Shown here in pieces: positions 46,619-59,865 of a stretch of 64,000 nt of DNA; positions within the stretch are counted from its first letter, which is position 1, and each line of letters starts with the position of its first letter. Origin of the DNA: Dryas octopetala (taxonomy: Eukaryota > Streptophyta > Magnoliopsida > Rosales > Rosaceae); the NCBI GenBank assembly GCA_963921425.1, contig OY992834.1, forward strand, positions 20,225,923 through 20,289,922. Reading direction: 5' to 3'. The notes beneath the pieces were generated by a model that had not been told where the DNA came from, searched no databases, and saw only the letters and a program-made list of their open reading frames with translations. The translations under genes were made by a program, and so were the position numbers.

Positions 46619-49600
46619 ATGTCTCATCCCATCGACAACTTAGGGTTTCGTCCTCCTCAGTTCTCCGAGGTGCCTCTTTCAACCTCTCTTTTGCTAGTAT
46701 TATTATATACTTCACCATTTGTTGGGTTGCTGAGAAAGGTGGAAGAAAATAATGGAGTAATCCTTCCCCTCTTCTTTATTGTTTTTTTATAAATTATTTT
46801 TGAAAAAGGTAGAGAGGAAAGGGGAAAATTTTGAAATCGATTAGTTGATTTAGGGTCGTTTAAGTGGAGCCTTTTAGGTCTTCCGTGAACTAAGTAATGG
46901 AAAATCTGACATTTATACTTTGATTCGTTTCTTTTCCTTGGTTTTCCCGTCAATCAAATGAATTGGGTACAATTTGATTTTTGATTTTAGAACAAATGAG
47001 ATAAATTTTTGGCTTAATTGAGATGAAAAATGTTGTACAACGTCAAAACCCAATATGAGGATAACTTTTAATTACTATTTCTCTAATTATTTATTCTTTT
47101 TGATGAATGAGTGGTCTTACTGAGTTTTCCCATTTTTGTGATTTCTCTGCTGATTTATAATGTGAAAAGAGTTTTTTTTTTTTTTGGTATGTTGTTTAAG
47201 GTGTTGTGACTTGTGAGTAGGGATTTTGTGCTTAAAGTTTTTCTTTTTCTTTATTTCTTTTATGTGAATAAAGCTGTTTGTATAAAGTATATTACAATTA
47301 AAGAGAATTAGATTGATGGCCTGACTAGGTCATTGGAATTGGGAGTCATTCCATGCCACTAAGCTTCCACCTTGCTCTGTATTTTGAAGGGGTAGTTGTA
47401 TTTGCATCAACCCTTCTACTCATCACACATCTCCAATTATAAAATACTTAGTTTGCCTTATTTATCTAATTTAAATAAAAATAAAAAAGAAGTTTTCCTC
47501 TCTTCCCTCCGAAAAAGTCTTCCCTACAAATGTTGTATACAATTTGTCTCTCAAATCCAATCTCTCACATGGTAGTCACATGAACACTTCTATATGCATC
47601 CCTCACATGCTACTGAGGGGGTGTGATGAACAAAAACAGGATGCAAATAGAAGCACCAAATTTGAAGGCAGATAAAAGAGATAGAAGGATGAAAAAAATG
47701 CTTTCTAGTGAAGTTCCTTCTATGTGCATGATACTAAAATGAGAATGTCTAAATTGCATAATAGAAATGTCAAATGTTATTGTGTATAATGATAACATTA
47801 ATCAATTGTGATGTTTAATTATCTGCTAATTGCAGGATTTAGCTTGGATGCCTGGTTGGCTTCAGCAGCATCAAATAGAACAATTTGATGAGTGTATAAA
47901 CAAACTTAAGGTTACAAACTTAGAGGTAGCATCCAAGGTTGAAACTAGGCCTATCCCAACCACATTCTAACATTTTACTGTTTTTCCTAAAGCAAAGAGG
48001 CAGGTGGTTAAACTGTTTGCTAATGTGTCTTCTTTATTGCGTTGGGTAGGATTTGAAATTTCTTCAAGGAAACACTACTGAAGGAAAAGATGCTAATCTT
48101 TTGTCAAGTGAAGAAGGTAGATACAACAGATATAATTTATTCTTATCTGGGGAAGACAGTTCACCAGTTGGTTTTGCTTCGTCTCCTGGAAATGTAAGCT
48201 CTTAAGCATGCTAGCCAAAACATGATTTTAGTTTTTTTCCTATTCAAACGAATGAAACTTTTGATTTAAATTTTTCTTTTTATCTTATTGATCAATAGAT
48301 GATATTACTTTATGATATTACTTATGTTTAATAGATGATCAATAGAATAACTGTCGATGATATTTTTGATCAATAAGTTATTTGGGAAAAATATCATCTC
48401 TTGGTAGGTTTTTGTGCTAAATAGTCTTAAAGTAATATAGAAATTTTGGAACTATTTTATTTTTCTTATGTTGCTTACTGATTGTGAAATATATTAGAGT
48501 ACTGCTAGGGATCCCAAATTTGTGTTCCAAAATTGGATCCCAAATTATGTGACGGTGTTTCACTGATTCATATTTGGGCCCACTTTGGGGCTCATTTATT
48601 TACAACAAATAAAATATCAACACGCATAATGACACATCATTTAGGATCCAAATGTGGTGCACAAATTTGGGATCCCTAACCATGTGCTACCAAATTACAA
48701 GTTGGTCTGTCTTTCTTTCAAGAAGTTAATGCTAATATTCTGATCTATTGACATATGCTTTGAAATCTGATGCGGACATCGTTGACAAGACATTTAAGGT
48801 TTACCAATGAAGAAGAGGAAAGAAAAGATCATCTAATTCAACTCTATCTTTGTGGTTGGATTAGTTTTCTGAACTGCTTGTTTCATGTGTTGTTTTTTTA
48901 GTTTTCTTATTTCAAGAAGGATTTGGTTTGATTTCCTATTTTATTTGGGATTGACTTTATTTTCCTATTTCTAGTTGGATTAGGATTTCTATCCTAGAAT
49001 AGGTTTGCTTTCCTATTTTCAGTAGGGTTTGTAGTCTTTATAAGACCTCTTTGTACCTCTTGGAGGGCAGATTATTGAGTAATAAAGTTTTTCAGAATTA
49101 GATTTCCTGCGATGGGACTGTTTTTGGTGTGAAGCCAATCTTTGGTGTGAAACCAAGGCTGGGTGTGAAACCCCTGGAGTGATTCCAGTTATCTTTTGTT
49201 TCTGTTTGCTGTGTTTTGTTTCCTCTAGTTTATCTAAACCCTGCTGCCCAACCCCATTCTACATCAAAATCATGTTCTGGAAAATGTAATACAAAATTCA
49301 TTGTTCTATTTCAATATACATAGAATTGAAAATAAAATCTCGCAATGAATAGGAAAGAATAAAATTTATTAAACCCAATAAAAACAAAATAGAAAGTAAA
49401 TAAAATGGCCTAATTATTATTTTCTGTGCCTATGCCTAAAATAGGTACATAAGACACCACAATTCCTATCATATGCACTAATCTATAATCCTATCTCTAT
49501 TATTGAATAGGTGGTTCATTTCCATCTTCATCTATCATCTAATGGATCTTCACAATGTAGCCCAACTCAACCTCTGGATGCTTCTCAAAATCATCTTGAA

Positions 49601-52600
49601 TCCAATATAGTTGTGCCTGTGCAACTAATTGACATGTCAGTGGGTTCCAAAGTGAAGACTTGTTCTGAAATGGGCCTTAATGTTGGTGGGATAAATTTGC
49701 TACCTCTAAATTCCACTCAGAAACTGGTGGAGAATACTAGTCAACAATGTCTGTCCAATAAAAAGATATCAGTGAGGCCTTTTGGAGAAAGATATAACAC
49801 CAGGTACCTCAAAGCTACTGATATCGCCGATGCAATTGAACTCTCCATTGCAGCATCTGAAGCATTGGTTATACATGAAGTAGTGAGGAGTGGGTTGGCT
49901 TCAGAAGCATTGCCAACAGAAGTGGTACTTGAAGCTGCCCTTCGGGTAAAGAAAGCACGGATGGAGTGGTTAGAAGGTGCTTTAAATAGCCCAGCTGAGG
50001 AAATTGACCAAAGTGATTCTCTTTCAGACTTGGATGATTTCACCATGGCTGATGTGTGTGAAGATGTAGGACTGACTCAGAGTATTCCTCCTCATGAGTG
50101 TGCTTGTGACTCAGATATTTCTCAAGTGAAAGAGACTCCTGTCTCTGAAAATCAGTACGAGTGTGTAAATCTATCTGATGCTGTAGAGTTCAGGGCTCAA
50201 CAAAATGAATTTGACGATATGTCTGTGCAGAAACAGCTAGGAGAGAATTTGATAATGGATATCAGATCAAGAGAGGACTTGCCTCCAGAATCTGTCAATT
50301 GTGAGAGGGAAGAGTTTGATAAGCCTGTTCTGGGTTCAAATATTTGCAGTGTGGCCAGATATGATTCCTTAGCTCTGAAATATTCAGATGTTTTAACTAA
50401 GAAACAGGTAAAAGTCATATTCACCTTCTCTCCCATACTCACCTTACCTATTATAGCAAAAAGGGCATATAATGGAAATTTCTTTTACCTCACAATTAGT
50501 TTGTGATATGATTCTTTAATATGGTAAAGATTAACTGCGGCCTACATGTAGGACTTCTTATACCTGTCCAGTTGGTACTTAATTCTGAATTAATTGTGCA
50601 AGTTTGACTTCCAGACAGTTGGCCCTAGTATGGTGGATATAACTTCATCTCAGCCTCGAAATAAATTAAAATTTCCTCCACCTGCTTGGAATTCAGGTAA
50701 AGATTAACTACAACATATCTTTTCCCATGCTCCTCCTTTCTCTTACTCTTAATTATGCATGCTTGTGTATTATTTATTTCTTATTTTTTTATTTGTTTGT
50801 ATTCTTACTTAGTTTTTTTACGTCCTGTAGAAGGAGAAGATAGGGTAACTTACATAGCTTCAGACAGATTCAGGAGCCGATGGTTAGGTGGTTGGACAGG
50901 TCAAGTGTGTGCTCTATTCTGATTTATCTCACTTTGGTTTTAATTTTTCCATCTACCCTTAACCCAATATTAAGCTATTCTTCATAGAATTATGCTATGT
51001 CTTGGAAACATTCTTATGTAACCTATAAGATACAGAAAAACTTCAGAATACCTCAGAGAAAGCTTTAAATTTTGTCTCAGCCAGCATAATGGCATTTTTT
51101 AAAATTATAGGTCCATAAAATAAAGCCTAGAAAGCTAACCAGGATAATTTTCTAAGATCCTTTTTAAGTTGAAAGCCAGCTAAATTAATTTCATTGCTTT
51201 TGAGGCATCTAATTCTAAACGCTTGTGTAGTTGGAGAGGTCTGGTCTACCGCCTACTCTTGTTCAATGATTACATGAAATAGATAGTTAAATACCTTCTT
51301 ATGAAATAGGTTTCCTTGACCTTATATCTACTTTTCCACTCTCCCCATCATCAATGTACATTCTGAATGTGCCATCTATTTTACATGCTTTTCTCCGGAT
51401 CAAATATTTTTTAGCAGTTAAACCTCCTTTAGTTATGAGGCTTCCCTTCACCACTTTTTCTTCTTTTACATGTCCAACTTCTTTTAAATTTTTTTTTTTT
51501 TTTTTTTTTTAACATGAATAGCTTTTGTGTGCGTTGTGCCCTGCCTGATATTAACACTATTAAACTTACCACTATTAAACCACTACAGAAATCCCCTATA
51601 AGCATTCATCCAGGTTGCAACCTAACTATTTAATGTTATCTTCCTTGGTGAGGTTTTACATTATATCAGAGCATACTTACTATTTCAGTGCAACATTTAT
51701 ACGATCATTAACATCATTGTTATTGTAGTTTCCTTCTCTTGTTTTTGATGATCCTTTTTTTTTTTTGTCTTTTCCTCTCCAAATTTCTATTTTGGAAGGA
51801 AGTATCTGCTTCTGTACAGTTGAAACAAAATACTAAATGTATCCTGAAGTGTTTTGCTGGTGAGACAAGCTTTCTCTCAGAATCTGCAGATATTGCTCCA
51901 GACATGAACTCTTTTGTGCAAGTGCATGAAACCGAGTCACATAGAGCATCTGAGTCAAGCATACCCTTTGGTATTTTACATGACGAAGCTAATAAGGGGA
52001 TATTGGTTTCTCAAGAGTTGGTGATATCTTCTAGCGTATCTTTGGTTGATCCCCTTTGTTCCGTTGTCCCGTGCAGTATTTCTTCCGAAAATGCCGGTCT
52101 TACATCAGCTCAGAATCAGAAGGATAATAAAAGTGATACTGAAGAATGCTTTAGATCCACGCCAGAACTTGGGGTGGAGAGTTCACGCAAATCCGCAGAT
52201 CGAATTATTGAATTTCATCATGAGGATGGGCAAGCTATGCCAGAAATTAATGATGAGCGTTATCCAGTCACAGTTCGAAGGCAGTTGGTTTCACTAAAGA
52301 CATATAGTACGCTTCCCCCAAACAATGTTTCCATTTTGGATGGGGCAAGCCTTTACCATAATCAGCCATTTGAACTAGAATGTGATCAGAGGCTGGTTCA
52401 GAATGCGGGCTACACCAGATCTTCTGAGAAAAGGTGTTTTAAAGAGTCCTTCCCTTTCAAGCCTGTATCCATGTCTTCTGCTGGAAGAGATAATGAGGTA
52501 AATGGTGAAACTACTACCTTAAATGGGAATCCAGTCGCAAAAATGGGAACTCAGAAGAGATATTATCATGAGACTGCAGGAGATGGGAATGAGTTAGAAG

Positions 52601-53471
52601 TTCAGGCATCGAAAAAGTGGAGGCAGCCTCTTAATTTAAATCATAGGGCATGCCGCCATATTCAGGCTTCTAAACCTATTTTGAACGATTCCACTTGGGA
52701 TAAACATCCCAAACTGGCTTTGGTAACAGAAAATGTTGTGATAATTCAACAAAACAAGGACCTCCAAAGTATACAATCTGAATGCAAGGATTTCCATGAC
52801 AGAGATGTTCCAGTGAAAAAGAGAGTTCGTTTCTCTGAAACAGAGATTCCAGTTCAGCAGAACAAGAACCTCCAAAAGCGAGATTCTTCAACCAAAAATT
52901 GTAAGCCATGGCTATTTATTCTCTATCATCCAATCTAAATTGCTAAACCTTATAAGTTGTTTTAATATATTATTTTGCTAAAACTTTAAATGTAGGCTCA
53001 ACTGTTAGAGCAAGTAAAAAGCGGAAATATTCTAAGTTTCAAAGTCATGAGAAAAGTTGTCTTACAAATATTCACCTTAAGGCTGGGAAGAGATTGCTAT
53101 TTCAAGGTATAGAGTTCCTGCTTACAGGATTTTCTAGTCAGAAGGAAAAGTCCATTGAAGGACAAATATGGAAACATGGTGGTATTGTTCTTTTTGACAT
53201 TCCTTCTCCATATTCAAGGGCGAAGAGAAGCTTAAGATCTAATTGCTACCAGCTTCCTATTATTCTATGTTCGAAAAAGGTTGTTTTTATTTTATTTTAT
53301 TATCCTATTATTCTATTATTCTGAAGTTTGACCAAAGTTATTGATATGTCTGAAAACAACCCTATTTGTTTTAGATCAATTGGGGTGACTGAAGAGTTAC
53401 TTTGAACTTTTTGTTTTAATGTTGTCCAGTTTCTTTTCTGGTTTATATCTTCATGTTCTGCTTTAGTGTTT

Positions 53472-53511
<40 letters not shown>

Positions 53512-53870
53512 TAAAATGGTATGGTTTTTCATGTTACTGTCACCATGTGTTATAATTTATAATACAAATACTTTTTTTTTGTCATCTTTGTTCTTCTTTA
53601 ATCTTCCCATTTCATTGTTTTGCTCTTTTGGAACTTCTAGGTACATAGTATTGCTAATTATAATATGTCAGAATCCTTTATCTTTGTTTTATAGAGATTC
53701 TTAGGCAGTACTTAGATTCACTTCATACATTTTCTTACAAGTCTGAATTTCAGTATCCACTGCATCAAAATATGTAGGTGACAAACCGATGATCATGAAT
53801 TGTTATTATAGGTCCCAAGTTTCTTATATTATCTCTTTTAGCGGATACAGATGAACAAAATTTCAAGTGG

Positions 53871-53930
<60 letters not shown>

Positions 53931-56900
53931 TCTCTGTCTCTCTCTGCGTGCTTGATATGTCAGTCGGTTTCTGACTTGCTTTTGGTTTGATTGGTGAGGT
54001 TATTGTCATAGTTATCTCTCAAATAACTCATTCATTGATCTATCTAGGGAGAAATTTCTAAGATATTGGGATAACGAGCCAGATAACATTAATTATCTGT
54101 CTTCCTACTCGTAAATTCTACCAATACCAAGAAATAGTCAGAAATGACCCAGTCTCTTGCTTAACCACTTTAAGTACTACCTTCAGATTAGGTGGTAGTC
54201 TGGTACCTTCGTCATGGAGCTTTTTTAGTGAACTGAAAAAAATTCTTACATTTAAATAATCTTGTGAGGTAGTCATTTTATGATATATGCTCTACTTCCA
54301 GAATTTTTGTCTAGGAGGCATTATATTAATTGCTTCTTGTAGTTTATTACATCATGTTTATATTAGCCACTTCTAGATGCCATATATGGTAATCTTTAGG
54401 CTTGCTGACTGCAACTTTAGGCTGTACAATCATGACCAAGAAAAAGATATTTGATTCAAATAAATAAACGTACGGTATTCGAAATTGGTGTAGCTTATGC
54501 ATGTCCGGTTTCTGATCCTGAAGATGTGGAAACCTTTTTTTTTTTTTTTCCTTCATTTTTATTTAAGCTACGATCCGTTGAACATGGAAACTAATGAGAT
54601 GATGACATTTTAGATTTGAAGATAATATATGAAGGGATTCCAATTTTATGTGGTTTCTGGGTGTGATTTTCATAAGGATGATAGGATAATACTTTGAATG
54701 AATAATTTCATGTTACATTATCTTATATGACATAAATTGTAACATTTAACTAATATATTATTGCAGCAATGCATTTTGTAGTGCTCTGGAACCATCTTAC
54801 CTATTTTGCATCATAAGCTATAATAATGATAATAATAATGATTAAGTATGATCCCTCTAAAATGGGAATGCACAAAGGATATTGTTGCAAATTTTGAGTT
54901 TGCCAATTAGTGAAATTTAATGTTGTTTAATTCAATTTTTGCAAATATTTTATTGTTTTAGTAAATTTTATTTTGTGATAAGTGGTATGGCTTTCTCCAA
55001 AAGATTCAGTGGTTGTGGGTGAGTTATGGAAATAGTGTCCAGGAAACACTGCACTGTACCACCCTGTTTATGTATTGTTTTGTGATAACCGCAACAAGGT
55101 TTTATGTTGGGATGCAGTTTTCTACTCTAACATGTCATTTCTTGTTCATTGCAGCTACAAACCACCAAGTTTTTGTATGGGTGTGCAGTGAATGCTTTAA
55201 TGTTAAAAGTTGATTGGCTTTATAATTCAATTTCAGCGGGTTATATTGTACAACCTGAGAAGTAAGTGGTGAATTTTGCTTGGACTTTTACCTTCTGTTC
55301 AGTGGTTGGGATGGGTTACAGTTTAGATCCTTGAAGGATTGGTGGATATATCCTTTGTGTGCATTTTCACACTACTATGGTTCATGATTTCTAACCAGTG
55401 TATTTGTCATGTTAAAGACGCACACAATCCTCCAAACCTCCCGGAACCTGAGCTCTAGCCCATACTTATTTTCTAATTCCTCTGAAGTTTTTACAACAAA
55501 TTTGGTTTTATTGTGGTTAATAATAAGTTTATCACAACTGATTGTACCCATGCGATACTGATTTTTGTTCTACTTATTCTTAGTATAATGCATTATACAT
55601 GCACATGCAATAAGATTTGCTAGGAGCCTTGTTCTTTTATGATATAACAATATATTCCATAGGCACTCTTTTGTCAGGGGATTAACCTTTTTTGCTCATT
55701 TTTTATGTACCTGAATGTGTTTCTCTTCTATGGTTCATGATTCTAAATCAATATCTTTGTTAGATACTTGATTCTATCAAATCGAGTAAATGCAGAGCAT
55801 ATTAGCATTGGGAAGCCATTTCGTCACAACCGTAATTATGTCTTTGAGAGAGTGGGAATCATGCTTCATGGGAAGCACAATTTCTGCAGCAAATTGGCAA
55901 AAATAGTTAAGGTACAGATCACCGCCTGCTGTTATAACCTTATTTTGTCCTGAAAACTTGAATATCTCATCTTGGTTAGTTTAGTTTCATTAATAAGTTC
56001 TCTCTCGCCAGTTGTCATCTGCTCCTGCTAGTTCATTTATGCTTACAGCGAATTATTTTGGTCACTCATTAATACGGGTTTGTAAGTGATCATATGACAA
56101 AAAAATTTAACGCCCCCCCCCCCTCTCTCTCTCTCTCTCAAACACACACTTTAATGTAGAATGAATGCCATATCTCCTGCTGTCAAAATAATGTTGTCAT
56201 TCTTGGCAGAAACTAAATTCGTTATCATACCATGAATTTTGGTCATGGCACCCACCTCACTCCATAGTCTCACTAAATCATTAATAATTTTTTATGAGTC
56301 TCCAATTGGACCATAATCACTGGTTGTATGTTGTTATTTTTCTTTTCCTCGGAAACAATTCACATGTAGACTTTTGTGATCTTATCTCTTGCCACTTGAC
56401 CTCTTACGAAGAATGATTTACTGTAGCCCAATTTATTCTGTTTTTGTTTCTGGGTTGTGCAGCATGGAGGTGGGAAGGTCTTCAAAACCCTCCAGTGGTT
56501 AGTCCACAGTTTGGACAAAGAGAAGATTTCTTTGGGAGCTATTGTTGCTGAGGATGTAAGTAGGACATCACGTCACTTGAGGCACTGTGCTTCTGAGCAA
56601 AAGATACCAATGATGGTCAGTAATTCTTAATTTCTTTAGAATTAAATTGCATTACTGGTTAGGACTTGTATATCAAGCTCAAGAGTGATCAACATCTTAA
56701 AAGAGAAGATGAGACAAGTCTCTTGCTTTCACAAGAACATGCTCAGATGTTCTCCATCCTATAATTTTGAACTTCAACCCTTTCTGAAATGAGTTGATCA
56801 CTTGTTGCAGCCAGCAAGCTGGATCATAAAAAGCTTGCATTTAGGAAAGCTCCTTCCAGTTTCAGATAGAGGTGGTTCCTCTTTTCCAGCATTTAAGATT

Positions 56901-56942
56901 CCAGCGGTCCCAGTTTCCACAGAAATGAATGAAGATGCATAA
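46619..56942 (+). CDS. Tandem BRCT-domain DNA-repair-type protein
   Basis: Nuclear protein of about 1,085 residues with two C-terminal BRCT domains, which bind phosphopeptides in DNA damage signalling. Exons: 46619-46669, 47836-47925, 48050-48193, 49511-50407, 50615-50696, 50831-50899, 51803-52900, 52996-53279, 55155-55261, 55764-55911, 56463-56615, 56811-56942; all phases agree. For exon 6/7 an alternative pair (50904|51799; weaker donor CAA|GTGTGT) also keeps frame and adds three residues. The N-terminus has PPQFSEDLAWMPGWLQQH; a conserved helical block (DIADAIELSIAASEALVIHE) lies in exon 4; the middle is Ser/Glu-rich and probably disordered. Basic stretches KKRVRFSE and SKKRKYSK could be nuclear signals. 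BRCT1 is about 840-940 (GIEFLLTGF, HGGIVLFD), BRCT2 about 960-1070 (HGGGKVFKT, PMMPASWIIKSL). It resembles Arabidopsis At4g03130, annotated as a BRCT DNA repair protein. Convergent with the next gene. Confidence 0.88.
48506..48678. mobile_element. MITE in BRCT intron 3
   Basis: Inverted ends TAGGGATCCCAAATTTGTG and CACAAATTTGGGATCCCTA, 173 bp in total, non-coding. Inverted-repeat similarity continues inward (TTGGATCC / GGATCCAA). If the repeats start at GGGATCCC, both sides are flanked by TA, which fits a Stowaway-type element. No longer target duplication is evident. Confidence 0.75.
48768..49266. mobile_element. Solo LTR in BRCT intron 3
   Basis: A 499-bp element that starts TGATGCGG and ends TCTACATCA, so its ends are TGATG...CATCA, flanked by a perfect 5-bp duplication AAATC (48763-48767 and 49267-49271). 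It contains a TTTATAAGACC promoter-like site followed by GAGTAATAAAG, a likely polyadenylation signal. No internal region: the product of LTR-LTR recombination. Probably Copia-type by length and ends. Confidence 0.88.
53280..55154 (+). other. BRCT gene intron 8, with microsatellites
   Basis: A 1.9-kb intron, the longest of the gene, between the two BRCT-coding halves. It holds a TA run (about 53468-53507), a CT run (about 53876-53937) and a poly-T (54536-54550). No gene or clear transposon end seen. Confidence 0.6.
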
Positions 56943-57818
56943 AATCAACTGCTTCTGCAACAGCATAGCTGGTAAATCTGTTGTATGCAATGGTTATATA
57001 TTGGTTACTTATGGTGAGTTAAATCTGCTTTTGGCCAATTCGATTTAATTTAGGATACTACAGCTAAAAATGAATATAAATTGGGTAATTTTATTTGCAC
57101 CCAAAATTTTACTCATCACATCAAGAAGATTCTATTTTTTTTTTTTTTTTTGTTAAGGAGAAACCAAATGTTGTCTAATGTATTACATGCAGTATCAATA
57201 CTTAAAGATAACATACATGAGCCACAACATAAAGCTATCAATTAATGCATCAATGATAACAAAAGTTGAATATATAAATTTCCAAAAGACTCATCAATCC
57301 AATACAACAGCAACAAACAAGTAGATATTAATTCATTAGTGACATTTAGGGGAGGCAAAAGCACAAAGTTCTCAAAAGATTTTTCATATTTACATGTTCA
57401 AAATAATGTCATCAAAATCTTAAAGAGTGTAAAAAAACAAAGGGAAAAAAATAAATTAAACATATAACCTTGCTAGTAATATTAGTAAAATAATCATAAG
57501 GATGTATATATTTAAGGAAAGAAGAATTCATGTATGTGCAATACCATTATTCATATGTTCAACCACTAGCAAGTTTATATACAAAAATATTGTGTTTAAA
57601 TACTGAAGAACATAAATAAACCACTTCAAAATAGAAACCTTATGAACACCTTTAATTAATTAATTCCTAAACCATAGCCATGGCATTTCAGCGAAGAATT
57701 TTTGTATGTGGCTCACATGGGACTTTCCTCTCACAACACACGATATAAAAGTGAGTCTTGCATACATATTGCAAGAAACAAGTTATATGCAACAATCACA
57801 TACAATAACTTTTTTATT
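56943..57818. other. Intergenic region between convergent genes
   Basis: About 880 bp, AT-rich, with a poly-T at 57132-57151. It must hold the 3' UTRs and poly(A) sites of both convergent genes. No gene seen. Confidence 0.5.
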
Positions 57819-59832
57819 TTAGAGACTACCACAGTCATACCGAGTGTGACCATGTGAGTCATTAAATAGGATCACCATGAACACAATGCATATGAATTTC
57901 ACAAACCCTGATGAAGTCTCAAGCACTTTTCCAATTAGGTATGTCTGAAAACACAGCCAAAAAGCTCTCATCTTTCGCTCTTTCAAGTACTCATCAATTG
58001 CTCCCTCTGCCATATTCATTTTGATTATTCCTCTTCCACTCGAATCAATGAGAGTGAGCTTTTGGGCTAAGCATCTGGCAAGCACCACTGCGTCTTCCAG
58101 AGCGGCCGAGCCACCTTGAGCAAGGAATGGTGCCATTGCATGCATGGCATCTCCGGCCAGTGTCACTGTCCCTACACGACAACGATGTCGTAGTATGTCC
58201 CAAGGTGAATGATACCTCAAGTACTCTGTGAGATGTAAAGAATCTAGATTGCAATTCTTTATCATCTCTGTGGTGCTTGTAGGGAAGCCCGTCACTGATT
58301 CCGCTGCTAAGTTCCCAATTAACTTTTGACTCTTGGAGACCACTGAATCTAATAGGCAGAAGGAAGGATAGAGAAGATAAATTAAAAAAAAAAAAAAAGC
58401 ACAATTTTACTATGAATAAATTCACATATATAATATATACTAGATTCATCTACACACACGATGCGTGGGAGATAAGCTGGAAGTTATATGTAAGGAAGTT
58501 TATTATAGCATAAAGAATGTGAGTTTTATCGGATGAAACTGGATAAGTTAGGAGTGGGATATGGGTGTAAATGAGCCGAGTCAAGTTGAATACCAAGATG
58601 CTCAAACTCGGCTCGTATAATATTGATCGAATGAAGCTTGAAGAGCTATGTTAGCTTGTCTCGTTTGTGCTTTTTTTTCAAGCTCAAACTCGACTCGACT
58701 CGTTTGTGGAACGAGCTTGTCGAGTTTATGCTTAACTAAGCTCAACTTGTTTTTAATTGAGCTTGAGCTTATATATGTTTGACTTAGCTTGGCTTGTTTT
58801 TTAAACAATCTCGAGCTTATATAAAGAAGTTTCAACTCGATAAGAGATGTGGTCAAAATGTAATATGTAGGTTAAATTAAACTCGTTTAATTTTGTTCAA
58901 TAAATTATGTGATTAATAAATGTGATAAGTTTTTATTATACAATCTTTTTGGTCCAAATATTCTTGTTTGTATATAAATTAACTAGACTTGAACAACCAT
59001 GTTAGATAGTAGTGGCCCTATATGCATTGTGTTGACAGAATGAGACACTGAAATTACCTCGAGAAGTAAATTTTCGAGTCATGAACCAATAAACCCGATT
59101 GTTGGTCATCGGCAGTCGTCCCACTTGAACATCATCCTTTGCTATTAAACTGAACACACTGCCGAATTCGTGACCATTTGGATAGTTTGTGAACCCTCTT
59201 ACAACACTTATGCTGAAAATATTTGTAGCCTTCACCCCCATGATATTTGATATGACAGAGTTCACTCCATCGCATCCAATCACAACCTGTAGCCACATTC
59301 ATTTTGCAACAATTGCCAAAAAATTGTAGTTCATAATGGTTAGTTTGAGGATAATTTTCTTGCACTGTTAAATGCAATTCATGATTAAAAAAAAAAAAAA
59401 CAAATTCATTCTACATTGTTGACACGAATTGAGTGACAATGAAAAAGGTTGTTTTAAAAAATAAAAAAGCTTGCGAATTTGTATGAGACTTCATTCTAAT
59501 ATTTAGTATGCACACTTTTGGAAAGTCTCATGTTTAGAATATGAAATGGATGAGCTCCTATAGGTTTTGCATCCTCATTCCATGTAGAAAGGCATTAATT
59601 ATGATCTTTTATGATCGAATTATCCCAGTTATAAATTTAAAAGACCAGCTCTAAATTGCAGAGGCCGCCTTTGGTATAGAGTCGAAATGTGAAAGGAATG
59701 CAGCATGTGAGTGAGTGTTCAAAACTCACTAACATCCCTATTGGAGAAAAATTCTTAAATTGCAAGCATGAATAGTATTTAAATGTGATGTAATTTTTTT
59801 AAATTTAATGAATTAGAGTGCTATTTGAAAAT

Positions 59833-59865
<33 letters not shown>

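Noticed and set aside
51799..51802. Exon 7 of the BRCT gene starting at 51799 with donor at 50904
   Set aside because: It keeps the frame, but its donor CAA|GTGTGT is weaker than CAG|GTCAAG, which pairs in frame with 51803. Kept only as an alternative.
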